Origin: WHSW01 sp963821025
GTDB lineage: Bacteria; Actinomycetota; Thermoleophilia; Solirubrobacterales; 70-9
Assembly: GCA_963821025.1 (NCBI GenBank)
Contig: CAWGCG010000005.1
Span: 124,001 to 188,000, forward strand
DNA: 64,000 nt
Direction: 5' to 3'
How positions within the stretch are numbered: position 1 is the first letter of the stretch; every line of letters begins with the position of its first letter. A program made the translations under genes and the position numbers. Positions 33,184-41,062 of the stretch are shown here, in pieces. The notes under the pieces were generated by a model. The model saw only the letters and a program-made list of their open reading frames with translations. It was not told where the DNA came from and ran no database searches.

Positions 33184-33783
33184 TCAGCGGCGGACGCGGT
33201 AGTGCAGGTGGGTGACACCGTCCCCCTCGAGGACCCGGGTGCGCTCGAGCTCGATCTGCTCGGGAGCGAGGCCCTCGAACAGGCGGCGCCCTTGGCCGAA
33301 GAGCACCGGGATCAGATGGAGCTCGAGCTCGTCGAGGACGCCGGCTCCGAGTGCGAGCTGCGCGGTCGCGGCGCCGTGGACGAGCACGTTCTTGTCGCCC
33401 GCAGCCTCCTTGGCCTGAGTCATCGCACCGGTGACGTCGTTCACATAGCTGACCAGCGGCCACTGGCTCACGTCGATGCCGGGCTCTTGGCGGCTGAGGA
33501 TGAATATCGGGACGCCGTCGTGGTGGTCGCCGCCCCAGCCGCCCGCCGGCTCGAAGGTCCCGCGACCGGCCACCACGGCCCCGGTGGACATCATCTCGGC
33601 GAAGACCTCGCCGTTGACGCCCGCCAGACTGGCGGCCGCTTCCTTGTGGCCGGCCTCGGCATTTCTCAAGGCCCACTCGTGCAGGCGGTGGCCGCCGTCG
33701 CCGAGCCCGTTGTCGGGCCGTTCGTTGGGCCCGGCGATGAACCCGTCGAGGGACATCGACATGTAGAGAACGGTTGCGGACAC
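33184..33783 (-). CDS. Dihydrofolate reductase-like (RibD C-terminal domain) protein
   Basis: This 199-aa protein opens VLYMSMSLDGFIAGPNERPD, the NADPH-domain start of the RibD/DHFR superfamily. GAVVAGRGTFEPAGGWGGDH and VLVHGAATAQLALGAGVLDE follow, then HLIPVLFGQGRRLFEGLAPE. The role in most genomes is unknown and is not folate or riboflavin synthesis by itself. It stands opposite a truncated relative that starts 113 bases away on the other strand. Confidence 0.88.
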   Translation of the reverse strand: MSATVLYMSMSLDGFIAGPNERPDNGLGDGGHRLHEWALRNAEAGHKEAAASLAGVNGEVFAEMMSTGAVVAGRGTFEPAGGWGGDHHDGVPIFILSRQEPGIDVSQWPLVSYVNDVTGAMTQAKEAAGDKNVLVHGAATAQLALGAGVLDELELHLIPVLFGQGRRLFEGLAPEQIELERTRVLEGDGVTHLHYRVRR

Positions 33784-33896
33784 GGCGTCTCCTTTCCGGC
33801 GCGCGCTGCTCGGGGAGTCAGCGTTGACCCGCGATGAGCTTGGCGGCGGCGTGAGGTCGTAACTGACGAAAGAATGTAGAGCGAGCGAGGAGGACC

Positions 33897-34178
33897 GTGA
33901 TGCGGAAGCTGATCTACTCGATGGGAGTGTCGCTGGACGGCTTCATCGCCGGGCCCGGCGGCGAGATCGATTGGTCGGCGCCGGATCGGGAGCTGCATCG
34001 GTTTCACAACCAGCAGACGCGGGATCTCGGCGCGCAGCTTTGCAGGCGGCGGCTCTATGAGGTGATGGCCTACTGGGAGACCGCAGACGAGAACCCGTCG
34101 GCACCCGAGCCTAGATGGGCTCAAGGCTCGCGCCACGGCGGTCTCATCCCTCCTCGGACAGATCGGCGGTTGAACTGA
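33897..34178 (+). pseudogene. Truncated DHFR-like (RibD C-terminal) remnant
   Basis: This frame encodes MMRKLIYSMGVSLDGFIAGP, GGEIDWSAPDRELHRFHNQQ and LCRRRLYEVMAYWETADENP, the first 70 residues of a second DHFR-like protein. The similarity then ends near 34110 and only about 20 unrelated residues follow before the stop. Full-length relatives have about 190 residues, so roughly two thirds is lost, including the C-terminal GGxxL-type motif. A good ribosome site (gaggagg) is still present. The M20 peptidase begins 26 bases later, so the loss is probably a deletion joining the two. Confidence 0.7.
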
Positions 34179-34204
34179 CGTAGTCAAGCGACAAGGATGC
34201 AGTC

Positions 34205-35335
34205 GTGCCCGCAACGACAGCCCGACTCGTGTCCGAGATGGTCGCAATCGACTCGGTCAACCCCTCGCTCGTGCCCGGAGGCGCGGGCGAGGGCGAGATC
34301 GCTGCATTCGTGGTCGCCTGGGCGCGGACCGCCGGGCTGTCGGCTGAGGTGCTGGAGGCGACCCCGGGCCGCCCGAGCGTCATCGTCCGCGCCCCGGGTA
34401 GCGGCGGAGGCCGCTCGCTGCTGCTGTGCGGGCACTACGACACCGTGACCGCGGATGGGATGCCCGAGCCGCGGCCCCGGGTCGAGGGCGACCGCCTCTA
34501 CGGGCGAGGCGCCTATGACATGAAGGCGGGGGTCGCCGCGGCGCTGACCGCCTGCCGCGAGGCCGCCGCTCTCGGCCTTGCCGGAGACGTCGTCGTCGCC
34601 GCCGTCGCGGACGAGGAGCACGCGAGCCTCGGCGTCCGGGAGGTGCTGGCGGAGGTCGGCGCCGACGCGGCGATCGTCACCGAGCCGACCGAGCTCGAGC
34701 TCGTGGTCGCCCACAAGGGCTTCGTCTGGTCGGAGATCGAGGTGACTGGCCGCGCCGCGCACGGCTCTCGCCCGCATCTGGGCGTCGATTCGATCGTCAA
34801 CGCCGGGCCGATCCTGAGCGCGCTCGGCGCGCTCGATCTCGAGCTCGGTGCGCGCACGCACCCGCTCCTCGGGCGCGGGTCCGTCCATGCGTCGACGATC
34901 CGGGGCGGTGAGGAGCTGTCGAGCTATCCCGCCCGTTGCGTAGTGGGCCTCGAACGCCGCACGCTCCCCGGGGAGAGCGCCGACCAGGTCCAGGCCGAGC
35001 TCGAGTCCTTGCTCGAGGCCTGCCGTCGTGCGGACGCCGCGCTCGTGGCCGAGGCGCGGACGGTGCTGGTGCGCGAGCCGTTCGAGGTGCCGCACGAGGC
35101 GGAGGTGGTTGAGACGGTGCGCGCCGCCGCAGCCGCGGTGCTCGGTGAGCCGCCGAGGGTCGGCGGTGCGAGCTTCTGGGCCGACTCCGCGTTCATCGCC
35201 GCGGCCGGGATCCCGACGGTGGTCTTCGGACCCACAGGCGAGGGCGCCCACGCGGCGGAGGAATGGGTGAGCATCTCCTCGACCGAGGCGGTGACGCGCA
35301 TTCTGGTTGCGGTCGCCGCCGAGGTCTGCGCCTGA
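34205..35335 (+). CDS. M20-family metallopeptidase / deacylase (ArgE-DapE-like)
   Basis: This 376-aa cytosolic enzyme has two domains. Metal ligands are in LLCGHYDTV, RGAYDMKAG and the catalytic Glu-Glu in AVADEEHAS. The dimerisation lid begins HKGFVWSEIEVTGRAAHGSR. The C-terminal ligand His is in GEGAHAAEEWVS. The family cleaves N-acyl amino acids and dipeptides; ArgE, DapE or carboxypeptidase G2 functions cannot be told apart here. The start is ATG 34205 or GTG one frame earlier. No amino-acid biosynthesis genes are adjacent. Confidence 0.93.
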   Translation: MPATTARLVSEMVAIDSVNPSLVPGGAGEGEIAAFVVAWARTAGLSAEVLEATPGRPSVIVRAPGSGGGRSLLLCGHYDTVTADGMPEPRPRVEGDRLYGRGAYDMKAGVAAALTACREAAALGLAGDVVVAAVADEEHASLGVREVLAEVGADAAIVTEPTELELVVAHKGFVWSEIEVTGRAAHGSRPHLGVDSIVNAGPILSALGALDLELGARTHPLLGRGSVHASTIRGGEELSSYPARCVVGLERRTLPGESADQVQAELESLLEACRRADAALVAEARTVLVREPFEVPHEAEVVETVRAAAAAVLGEPPRVGGASFWADSAFIAAAGIPTVVFGPTGEGAHAAEEWVSISSTEAVTRILVAVAAEVCA

Positions 35336-35368
35336 GTTGCCCCGGCGTCGTGCGGCGTCATGGCGAGC

Positions 35369-36031
35369 TCAGCGGGCCGAGGCCGCGAGCTTGGGCACGA
35401 CAACCGCCAACAGCTCGCTCAGGCGGGCTGCGTTGCGGGTCCGGTTGTCCTCGATCTCCGTCAGCGTGAGACGGGTCTGGCCAATCCCGTTGGCGAGGTT
35501 GTCGACCACGCACACGGCGCAGTATTCGAGCCCGAGCTCGCCGGCGATCACGCATTCGGATGCGACGGTCATGCCGACGACATCGGCGTGCTCAGCGATC
35601 AAGCGGACCTCGGCACGGGTCTCGAGCCGCGGCCCGCGCGTTTGCCAGTAGATGCCGCCGTCGCCGACCTCGACGCCGGCCGCCGTGAACGCCCCCACCA
35701 CCTCGCCCCGCCAGCGCTGGTCGAACCCCGGAACCCGGTGAGCGCCCGGTCCCTCGATCGAGCTCGCCGGCTCGGAGTCGAGCGCGATGAAGTCGTCGGG
35801 ACAGATCAAGGTCCCCGGAGCGAGCTCCGATCGCAGGCCGCCGACCGAGCTGACCGCGAGTACGCGATCGCAGCCGGCACTGCGCAGCCGGCCGAGGTTG
35901 GCGAGATGGTCGATCCGGTGTGGCAGCGCATAGGCGCCGGCGACGTCGTGGCGGCGGATCAGCTCCCATGGACCCTCGGGCAGCGCCGCTTGCTGCAGCG
36001 AGCTTCCTGCGATCAGCCCGAGACGTGCCAC
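35369..36031 (-). CDS. Purine nucleoside / methylthioadenosine phosphorylase-like
   Basis: This 220-aa protein of the PNP/MTAP (family 2) fold starts GTG 36031 (VARLGLIAGSSLQQAALPEG). The phosphate/ribose site is HRIDHLANLGRLRSAGCDRV and AVSSVGGLRSELAPGTLICP, and the base site GMTVASECVIAGELGLEYCA with VVDNLAN. At 220 residues it is shorter than usual MTAP (about 260-290), with the N-terminal segment before GSGL-like GSSL shortened. It probably cleaves a purine nucleoside for salvage. It converges with the M20 gene. Confidence 0.85.
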   Translation of the reverse strand: MARLGLIAGSSLQQAALPEGPWELIRRHDVAGAYALPHRIDHLANLGRLRSAGCDRVLAVSSVGGLRSELAPGTLICPDDFIALDSEPASSIEGPGAHRVPGFDQRWRGEVVGAFTAAGVEVGDGGIYWQTRGPRLETRAEVRLIAEHADVVGMTVASECVIAGELGLEYCAVCVVDNLANGIGQTRLTLTEIEDNRTRNAARLSELLAVVVPKLAASAR

Positions 36032-36080
36032 GCGCGCAGAGTAGTTGGCGTCGCGCCCCCGATCTCGGCTTCGCCCGCCG

Positions 36081-37016
36081 TCAGCCCCAGCCGAGCCGCC
36101 TCTCGATCGGCGCCACCAGGGGGAGGATTTGTTCGATCTCCGCCCGGTTTTGGTCCCGCCACTTTCCGGGTCGCGGCGGGCTGAGCGCGGTCGGACCGAG
36201 CCGGCGGTCGAGCGATGAGGCGAACTCCTCGACCTCGGGCTCGAGGTCGAGGCCGAGGGCGCCGAAGACTCTCGCCGTGGTCGGTACGGGCGACTGCACC
36301 AGGTCCTCATAGGCGACGTCCACCCATCGCGAGCGATCTGCACCCTGGCGAGCGTTGAGCACGGCTTCGTTGCAGGAGATGTACTGGCGCGCGCAGACCT
36401 CGGCGAGCGATGCATCGCGCAGCTCCCGCCATCCCGGGATCAAGGCGAAGCTCCATCGGTTGCCGCTCAGGGGTCCGAGACCGTCGAGGCTCTCGGGCAG
36501 GCGGTAGGTCACGAACCGCGGCCTCGTCTTCCAGCCTTCGATCAGCGAGCTGACGTTGTCGGCCGCCCGCCGGCGCAGGAAGACGAACGAAGCATCGGGG
36601 AAGAGCGCCCGCAGGTAATCGATCCGCAGGCAGTTCTCAGGGGTCTTGTCGACGAAACGGCGGTCGCGGACGAAGAGCCGGATGGCGAGCTGGATGTAGG
36701 CGCGCTCGCGCTCACTCACGTCGGCGGCGCCAAGCGCGTCCGAATCCCACCCTCGGTCCTTGGGGTGGTGGTGGGGCTGCCACAGGATGTGGCCCTCGTT
36801 GTGAATCGAGGCGAGCGTGGGACTGCGAAGCAGGATCTGAAGCAGGACGCTGGTTCCCGACCGCGGGCAGCCGATGACGAGGATCGGCCGCTCGGGAGCG
36901 GTCGCGCGCGGAGTGATGAGCGACAGCGGCTGCGCAACTCTCGGGACGCTGCGCCGCACCCGCCACACCGCCCGCCGCACGGGAAACGGGACGAAGCGAC
37001 GAACAGCCGTCCTCAC
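36081..37016 (-). CDS. Sulfotransferase-family protein
   Basis: This 311-aa protein has the PAPS-binding P-loop-like motif ILVIGCPRSGTSVLLQILLR (5'-phosphosulfate loop) and the 3'-phosphate site region FVFLRRRAADNVSSLIEGWK. WVDVAYEDLVQSP and RLGPTALSPPRPGKWRDQNR toward the C-terminus match the branch that sulfates carbohydrates or is linked to polysaccharide synthesis. A basic N-terminal stretch may associate with the membrane. The acceptor is unknown. It is a single gene between the phosphorylase-like gene and the STAS gene, same strand. Confidence 0.88.
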   Translation of the reverse strand: MRTAVRRFVPFPVRRAVWRVRRSVPRVAQPLSLITPRATAPERPILVIGCPRSGTSVLLQILLRSPTLASIHNEGHILWQPHHHPKDRGWDSDALGAADVSERERAYIQLAIRLFVRDRRFVDKTPENCLRIDYLRALFPDASFVFLRRRAADNVSSLIEGWKTRPRFVTYRLPESLDGLGPLSGNRWSFALIPGWRELRDASLAEVCARQYISCNEAVLNARQGADRSRWVDVAYEDLVQSPVPTTARVFGALGLDLEPEVEEFASSLDRRLGPTALSPPRPGKWRDQNRAEIEQILPLVAPIERRLGWG

Positions 37017-37037
37017 ACCGCAAAACGTATCGGTCGC

Positions 37038-37400
37038 TCAGCTCGGGTCCGGGTCCGGCCCCCCGAGCTCGGCGATCGCCTCCTCGCGGCTCCAGCTGAT
37101 CGGCAGCAGCGAATCGACCCCGGTGAGCTCGAGGATCCGGCGGACCTGCGGACTTGCGGCGGCGACCGCCACGGATCTGCCCTGCTCGAGGATGCCCCTC
37201 GAGCCATCGACCAGGGCGGCTATCCCGAGCGAGTCGATGAACCCGCAGCCGCTGAGGTCGATCAGCAGCGAGCTTTCGGGCATCGCCGCGACCTCGCCGA
37301 TCCGCGCGCTCAGGTCGGGGGCCGCCGCGGCGTCGAGCTCGCCGTGGAACGCGATCACCTCGCAGTCGAGTTCGGGATCAAGCGACGAGCGTAGGATCAT
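37038..37400 (-). CDS. STAS-domain anti-anti-sigma-like protein
   Basis: This 120-aa protein has the STAS pattern: CEVIAFHGELDAAAAPDLSA, LLIDLSGCGFIDSLGIAALV with the phosphorylatable Ser in FIDSLG, and VAVAAASPQVRRILELTGVD. Such proteins release a sigma factor by binding its anti-sigma kinase when unphosphorylated. No partner kinase (RsbW-type) or phosphatase gene lies in the window. Confidence 0.9.
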   Translation of the reverse strand: MILRSSLDPELDCEVIAFHGELDAAAAPDLSARIGEVAAMPESSLLIDLSGCGFIDSLGIAALVDGSRGILEQGRSVAVAAASPQVRRILELTGVDSLLPISWSREEAIAELGGPDPDPS

Positions 37401-37511
37401 GGCCTCTGTCTGTGAGTACCCGTTCTCGGTCGCCGGACCTCGCGCTCACGCCCAGAAAATCGCACCCGACCGAGCTCAGCCCCGGTCCGAGCGGCGCAAC
37501 CGGATCGGGCC

Positions 37512-38180
37512 TCAGGACCGGGCTTGGCCCGACAAGCGCGCGAGCGAGCCGACGGTCTGAGGTTCGCGCCGGTCGAGCCGGGTCGCGAGCGCGATGAACA
37601 GCTGGGCGGTGGTCAGGGCGTCGCCCTCGGCGGTGTGCGCCGCGTGGACGGGAAGGCCCAGAGCCTGCGCCGCCTCGGAGAGCGGGATCTTGGTCTCGCG
37701 TGCGTCCGGCCGATCGGCGACCACCCGAGCCGCCAGGGTGGCGGTGCAGATGACCGGGGCTTTCAGCCGGACGCCCGCCGTACGCAGGACGACCGAGAGA
37801 AACTGGCGCTCGACCCAGGCGGGGTGGGCGACCAGGACCCTGCCGGTCAGCGTCTCGAGGATCGGCTCGAGCACCTCCGCCAGGGGCGGTGCCTCGGCGA
37901 GGTCGGCCGGCCGCAGGCCGTGGATCCGGACCGTGTCGGCGCTCGGCATGCGCTCCGGCCTGACGACACCCGCGCGAACATTGCCGGCAACGACGCGGCC
38001 GGCATCGACGGGGACCGCGGCAAACGAGATGATCTCGTCGCGGCGCGGGTCGAGACCGGTGAGCTCGAGGTCGGCGACGACGAACGCGGCCTCGCGCCAG
38101 GGCGTCGAGGCCGGCGGCGGCTTGGCTTTCGAGTAGGCAGAAGCCGCAGGCGAGCGCCGCCGAAACGGGAGCCGGATCAC
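37512..38180 (-). CDS. DnaQ-like 3'-5' exonuclease
   Basis: This 222-aa protein has the DEDDh exonuclease fold. Exo I is VADLELTGLDP (Asp and Glu metal ligands), and Exo III is HTAEGDALTTAQL with the catalytic His and Asp. Exo II reads LVAHPAWVERQFL, in which the usual Asp position is taken by Glu within VER, so activity may differ. It overlaps the cNMP/CBS/DUF294 gene by four bases and is coupled to it, a pairing I recall from many bacterial genomes. The work is probably RNA or DNA trimming under control of the upstream regulator. Confidence 0.87.
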   Translation of the reverse strand: MIRLPFRRRSPAASAYSKAKPPPASTPWREAAFVVADLELTGLDPRRDEIISFAAVPVDAGRVVAGNVRAGVVRPERMPSADTVRIHGLRPADLAEAPPLAEVLEPILETLTGRVLVAHPAWVERQFLSVVLRTAGVRLKAPVICTATLAARVVADRPDARETKIPLSEAAQALGLPVHAAHTAEGDALTTAQLFIALATRLDRREPQTVGSLARLSGQARS

Positions 38181-40030
38181 GGCGAACGCAGCTGCTTGGC
38201 GAGCGAGCGCTGCAGGGTGCGCACCGCATGGAAGGCGTCGCGCAGGTAACGGCGTGTGAGCTGGTTGAGCGCCTTCGGGTCGAGATAATCGTCGGGCTCG
38301 ACACCGTGGCGCAACTGCTCGATCTGGTGCTCGAGTCGCAGCCGCCAGAAGAGCTCGAACGCCTCGGCCAGCGTGCGCGCGGCGCCGGCCTCGAGCGCCC
38401 CGGCTGTCGAGGCGACCCGCAGCCGCTCAGGGGTCGAGATCGCGCGCGCTCCGGTCGCGAAGCTCGCGTAACGGGCGATGTCAATGATCGGCAGCAGCCC
38501 GCCGCGCTTGATGTCGAGGTGGCCGCGATGCTCGCCCCCGTCCTCGACCACGAACTCACGCATGAAGCCGGTCGGCGGGCGCTGGGCGAGCGCCAGTCTG
38601 AGCATCAGCATGCGCAGCGATCGCCGGTGGTCCAGATGGCGAAGCTCGTCGAGCAGGTCACCGACATCGCCGGCGTGCTCGACCACTCGGCCGTCGAGCA
38701 TCAGCGAGAGCAAGATCAGGCCCTTGTCCTCGCTCGGTCGCTCGATCGCATGGCGCAGGGCCCGGCGCCACGATCCGATCGAGCGAACGAACAACCCCTT
38801 CCCCGCGGTCGCCCCGTGCCGATCGGCCGGGAACCCCTGGGCCGCCAGCTCTCCGCTGACGCGCTCACCGAGCGTCTCCGCGTAGCGTTGCGCCTCCGGA
38901 TCGGCCTCGGCGCCGTCCCAGGCGAGCGCCGAGTCGATGTCCGAGGAGGGAACCAGCTCGCGACGCCCGAGGCTGCCGAGCGCGATCCAGGCAAGCGGTG
39001 TCGGTGGCCGGCCGCGATCGGCGATCGCCAACTCGATCAGCCGGCGGGTGAGCGCATCGGCAACGATCGCGATGATCCCGCTGATCTGCGCCGGTGGAAG
39101 GCCGGCGTCGTGGAGGGTGATCACCGCGGGCCGCAACCGCGCGGAGGCGTGCCTCAGCTGTTGCGGGCTGGCTGCCTCGTCGATCTCGCGCCGGAGCGAG
39201 AACGGGGTCCGGGTCTCGGTCGCCAGGAGGTCGACGTCGGTGAGCACGCCGAGCGGATCGCCGAACGGCGAGACCACGGGCACGTGGCGGATTCCGCGCT
39301 CGAGCATCTCGAGCATGACCTCTGCTCCGAATCGGTCCGGGCCGACGAAATACGCGGGGGCGCTCATCGCCGCCGTCACCGGCGCGTCGGTCGATACACC
39401 CGCGGCGACGACACGCTCGCGCAGGTCGTGGTCGGTGAGGATCCCAAAATTCCCGTCGGCGAGTCGGATCAGCGCCGAGCTCGCGCCCGCGGCGGCCATC
39501 CGCCGCGCCGCGTCGCGCACGGTGGCGCTCGGGTCGCAGACAACCGGCTGGTCGCGGACCAGTCGCGCCGAGGGCTGCTGGGTCGGATCCTGGCCGGCGG
39601 GCAGCGCGGTCGCGTTGGGCCTCGGTCGTGCGAGCAGGCTGCGAGCCAGAAAGCGCAGCCCTTCCGGCTGGGCGAGCAGCGGAACCACGGTCTCGGCGGG
39701 CAGGCGGTAGCAAAGGGCGTCGTCGGCGGCCCGGCCCTCGAGGCCGGTGGGCAGCCCCGAGACCATCGACGGGTGACCGAACATCTCGCCCTCGCCGAGC
39801 CGGTCGAGCACCCGGCTGCGGTCGAGCAGCTCGACGGCGCCGCTGCGGACCATGCGCACGTGCTCCATCGGCTCTTCGCCCTGCCTGAAGATCACCTCGC
39901 CGGCAGGGAAGTACTCGACCTCGACCTCCGACGCGATCTGGTCGAGCGCGGCCTGATCGATGCCCTTGAACGGCGGGTGTCGGCTCAGGAACTCGGCGAT
40001 CGGTTGCATGGGCGGAGCCCAGTCATACAC
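38177..40030 (-). CDS. Cyclic-nucleotide-binding / CBS pair / DUF294 nucleotidyltransferase-like signalling protein
   Basis: This 617-aa cytoplasmic protein has three parts. Residues about 10-130 form a cNMP-binding domain (EYFPAGEVIFRQGEEPMEHV, GEGEMFGHPSMVSG). About 155-275 hold two CBS domains (DPSATVRDAARRMAAAGASS, GILTDHDLRERVVAAG, HVPVVSPFGDPLGVLTDVDL). From about 300 on comes a DUF294-type nucleotidyltransferase-like domain (GSLGRRELVPSSDIDSALAW), with the GSxxRxE and DxD-like motif present. A C-terminal helical substrate-binding domain follows. It probably senses cAMP or adenosine nucleotides and controls the exonuclease encoded next, with which it overlaps by four bases. The alternative start is the Met at 40009. 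Confidence 0.9.
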   Translation of the reverse strand: MYDWAPPMQPIAEFLSRHPPFKGIDQAALDQIASEVEVEYFPAGEVIFRQGEEPMEHVRMVRSGAVELLDRSRVLDRLGEGEMFGHPSMVSGLPTGLEGRAADDALCYRLPAETVVPLLAQPEGLRFLARSLLARPRPNATALPAGQDPTQQPSARLVRDQPVVCDPSATVRDAARRMAAAGASSALIRLADGNFGILTDHDLRERVVAAGVSTDAPVTAAMSAPAYFVGPDRFGAEVMLEMLERGIRHVPVVSPFGDPLGVLTDVDLLATETRTPFSLRREIDEAASPQQLRHASARLRPAVITLHDAGLPPAQISGIIAIVADALTRRLIELAIADRGRPPTPLAWIALGSLGRRELVPSSDIDSALAWDGAEADPEAQRYAETLGERVSGELAAQGFPADRHGATAGKGLFVRSIGSWRRALRHAIERPSEDKGLILLSLMLDGRVVEHAGDVGDLLDELRHLDHRRSLRMLMLRLALAQRPPTGFMREFVVEDGGEHRGHLDIKRGGLLPIIDIARYASFATGARAISTPERLRVASTAGALEAGAARTLAEAFELFWRLRLEHQIEQLRHGVEPDDYLDPKALNQLTRRYLRDAFHAVRTLQRSLAKQLRSP

Positions 40031-40038
40031 CGCACGCT

Positions 40039-41046
40039 CTAAAGCGGCCAGCTCGCGCGAAGGCGCGAGAGATGAGGCTCAGCCGCACCACTCGGCGCCT
40101 GCCGCGGCGGCGCGCCATCCTCGAGCGCGAGCACGGTCGCCAGCACCGAGTCGGCGAGGGCCCGGGGCTCATAGCCGCCCTCGAGCAAGACCAGCAGCGG
40201 CGCCCCGATCTCGACCGCGACCTCGCGCATGCTCGCGGTCATCTCGGCGTAAGCCTCTGTCTCAACCTCACACGATGCGAGCGGGTCGGCGCGGTGGGCG
40301 TCGTAGCCGGCAGAGATCACGATCAGGTCCGGCGCATAGGTGCGCGTGATCGGCGCGACCACGTGCTGGACCAGGGCGAGGAACTGATCGCTGCCGGCGC
40401 CGGCGGCCACCGGGAGGTTGACCGTGTAGCCCTGGCCGCGATCGACGCCCGAGAACTCGGCCGGGCCGGTGCCTGGATAAAGCGGCGACTGGTGGATGCT
40501 GGCGTAGAGGACGTCGGCCGAGGCGGCGAAGATCTCCTCGGTTCCGTTGCCGTGGTGGACGTCCCAGTCGAGGATCAACACCCGCTCCGCGGCGCCCGCG
40601 TCGAGCGCCTGGGTGGCCGCGATCGCCGCGTTGTTGAACAGGCAAAAGCCCATTGCCCGGGCGCGCTCGGCGTGGTGGCCCGGTGGCCGGGTCCCGCAGA
40701 AAGCCGCGCGGGCCCCTCCGCCGAGCAGCATCTCGGCCGCGAGCGCTGCCGCTCCAGCGCCGTGTAGGGCAGCCTCCCAGGAATCGGCGCTGGTGACCGT
40801 GTCGAAGTCGATCATCCCGCCGCCGGATGCGCACAGGGCTTCGATCCGGTCGATGTGGGCTTTCGAATGAGCCAGCAGCAGCTGCTCGCGGCTGGCCGCC
40901 GGAGCCTCGATTTGCTCGAGTCCCGGCCAACCCTCGCGCTCGAGGGTCGATTCGATCGCGACCAGCCTGCGCGCGTTCTCGGGATGGCCGCCGGTGTCGT
41001 GGCGGTGCGAGGACGGATGGGCGAGGTAGAGGGCCAAGGGGGCCAA
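40039..41046 (-). CDS. Histone deacetylase-family protein (AcuC/class II HDAC-like)
   Basis: This 335-aa zinc amidohydrolase family member has motifs RPPGHHAERARAMGFCLFNN (catalytic His pair), LILDWDVHHGNGTEEIFA (metal Asp and His), VISAGYDAHRADPL (third ligand Asp) and EGGYEP (Tyr). All key residues are intact. In bacteria these enzymes deacetylate acetyl-CoA synthetase, acetylpolyamines or other substrates. No ATG or GTG precedes the conserved ALYLAHPSSHRHDTGGHPEN start, so the likely start is TTG 41046 (or TTG 41037). The frame open further upstream reads antisense through nadB and is rejected. It is divergent from nadB with a gap of only 16 bases. Confidence 0.9.
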   Translation of the reverse strand: MAPLALYLAHPSSHRHDTGGHPENARRLVAIESTLEREGWPGLEQIEAPAASREQLLLAHSKAHIDRIEALCASGGGMIDFDTVTSADSWEAALHGAGAAALAAEMLLGGGARAAFCGTRPPGHHAERARAMGFCLFNNAAIAATQALDAGAAERVLILDWDVHHGNGTEEIFAASADVLYASIHQSPLYPGTGPAEFSGVDRGQGYTVNLPVAAGAGSDQFLALVQHVVAPITRTYAPDLIVISAGYDAHRADPLASCEVETEAYAEMTASMREVAVEIGAPLLVLLEGGYEPRALADSVLATVLALEDGAPPRQAPSGAAEPHLSRLRASWPL

Positions 41047-41062
41047 GTACCGTACCCCGCTC

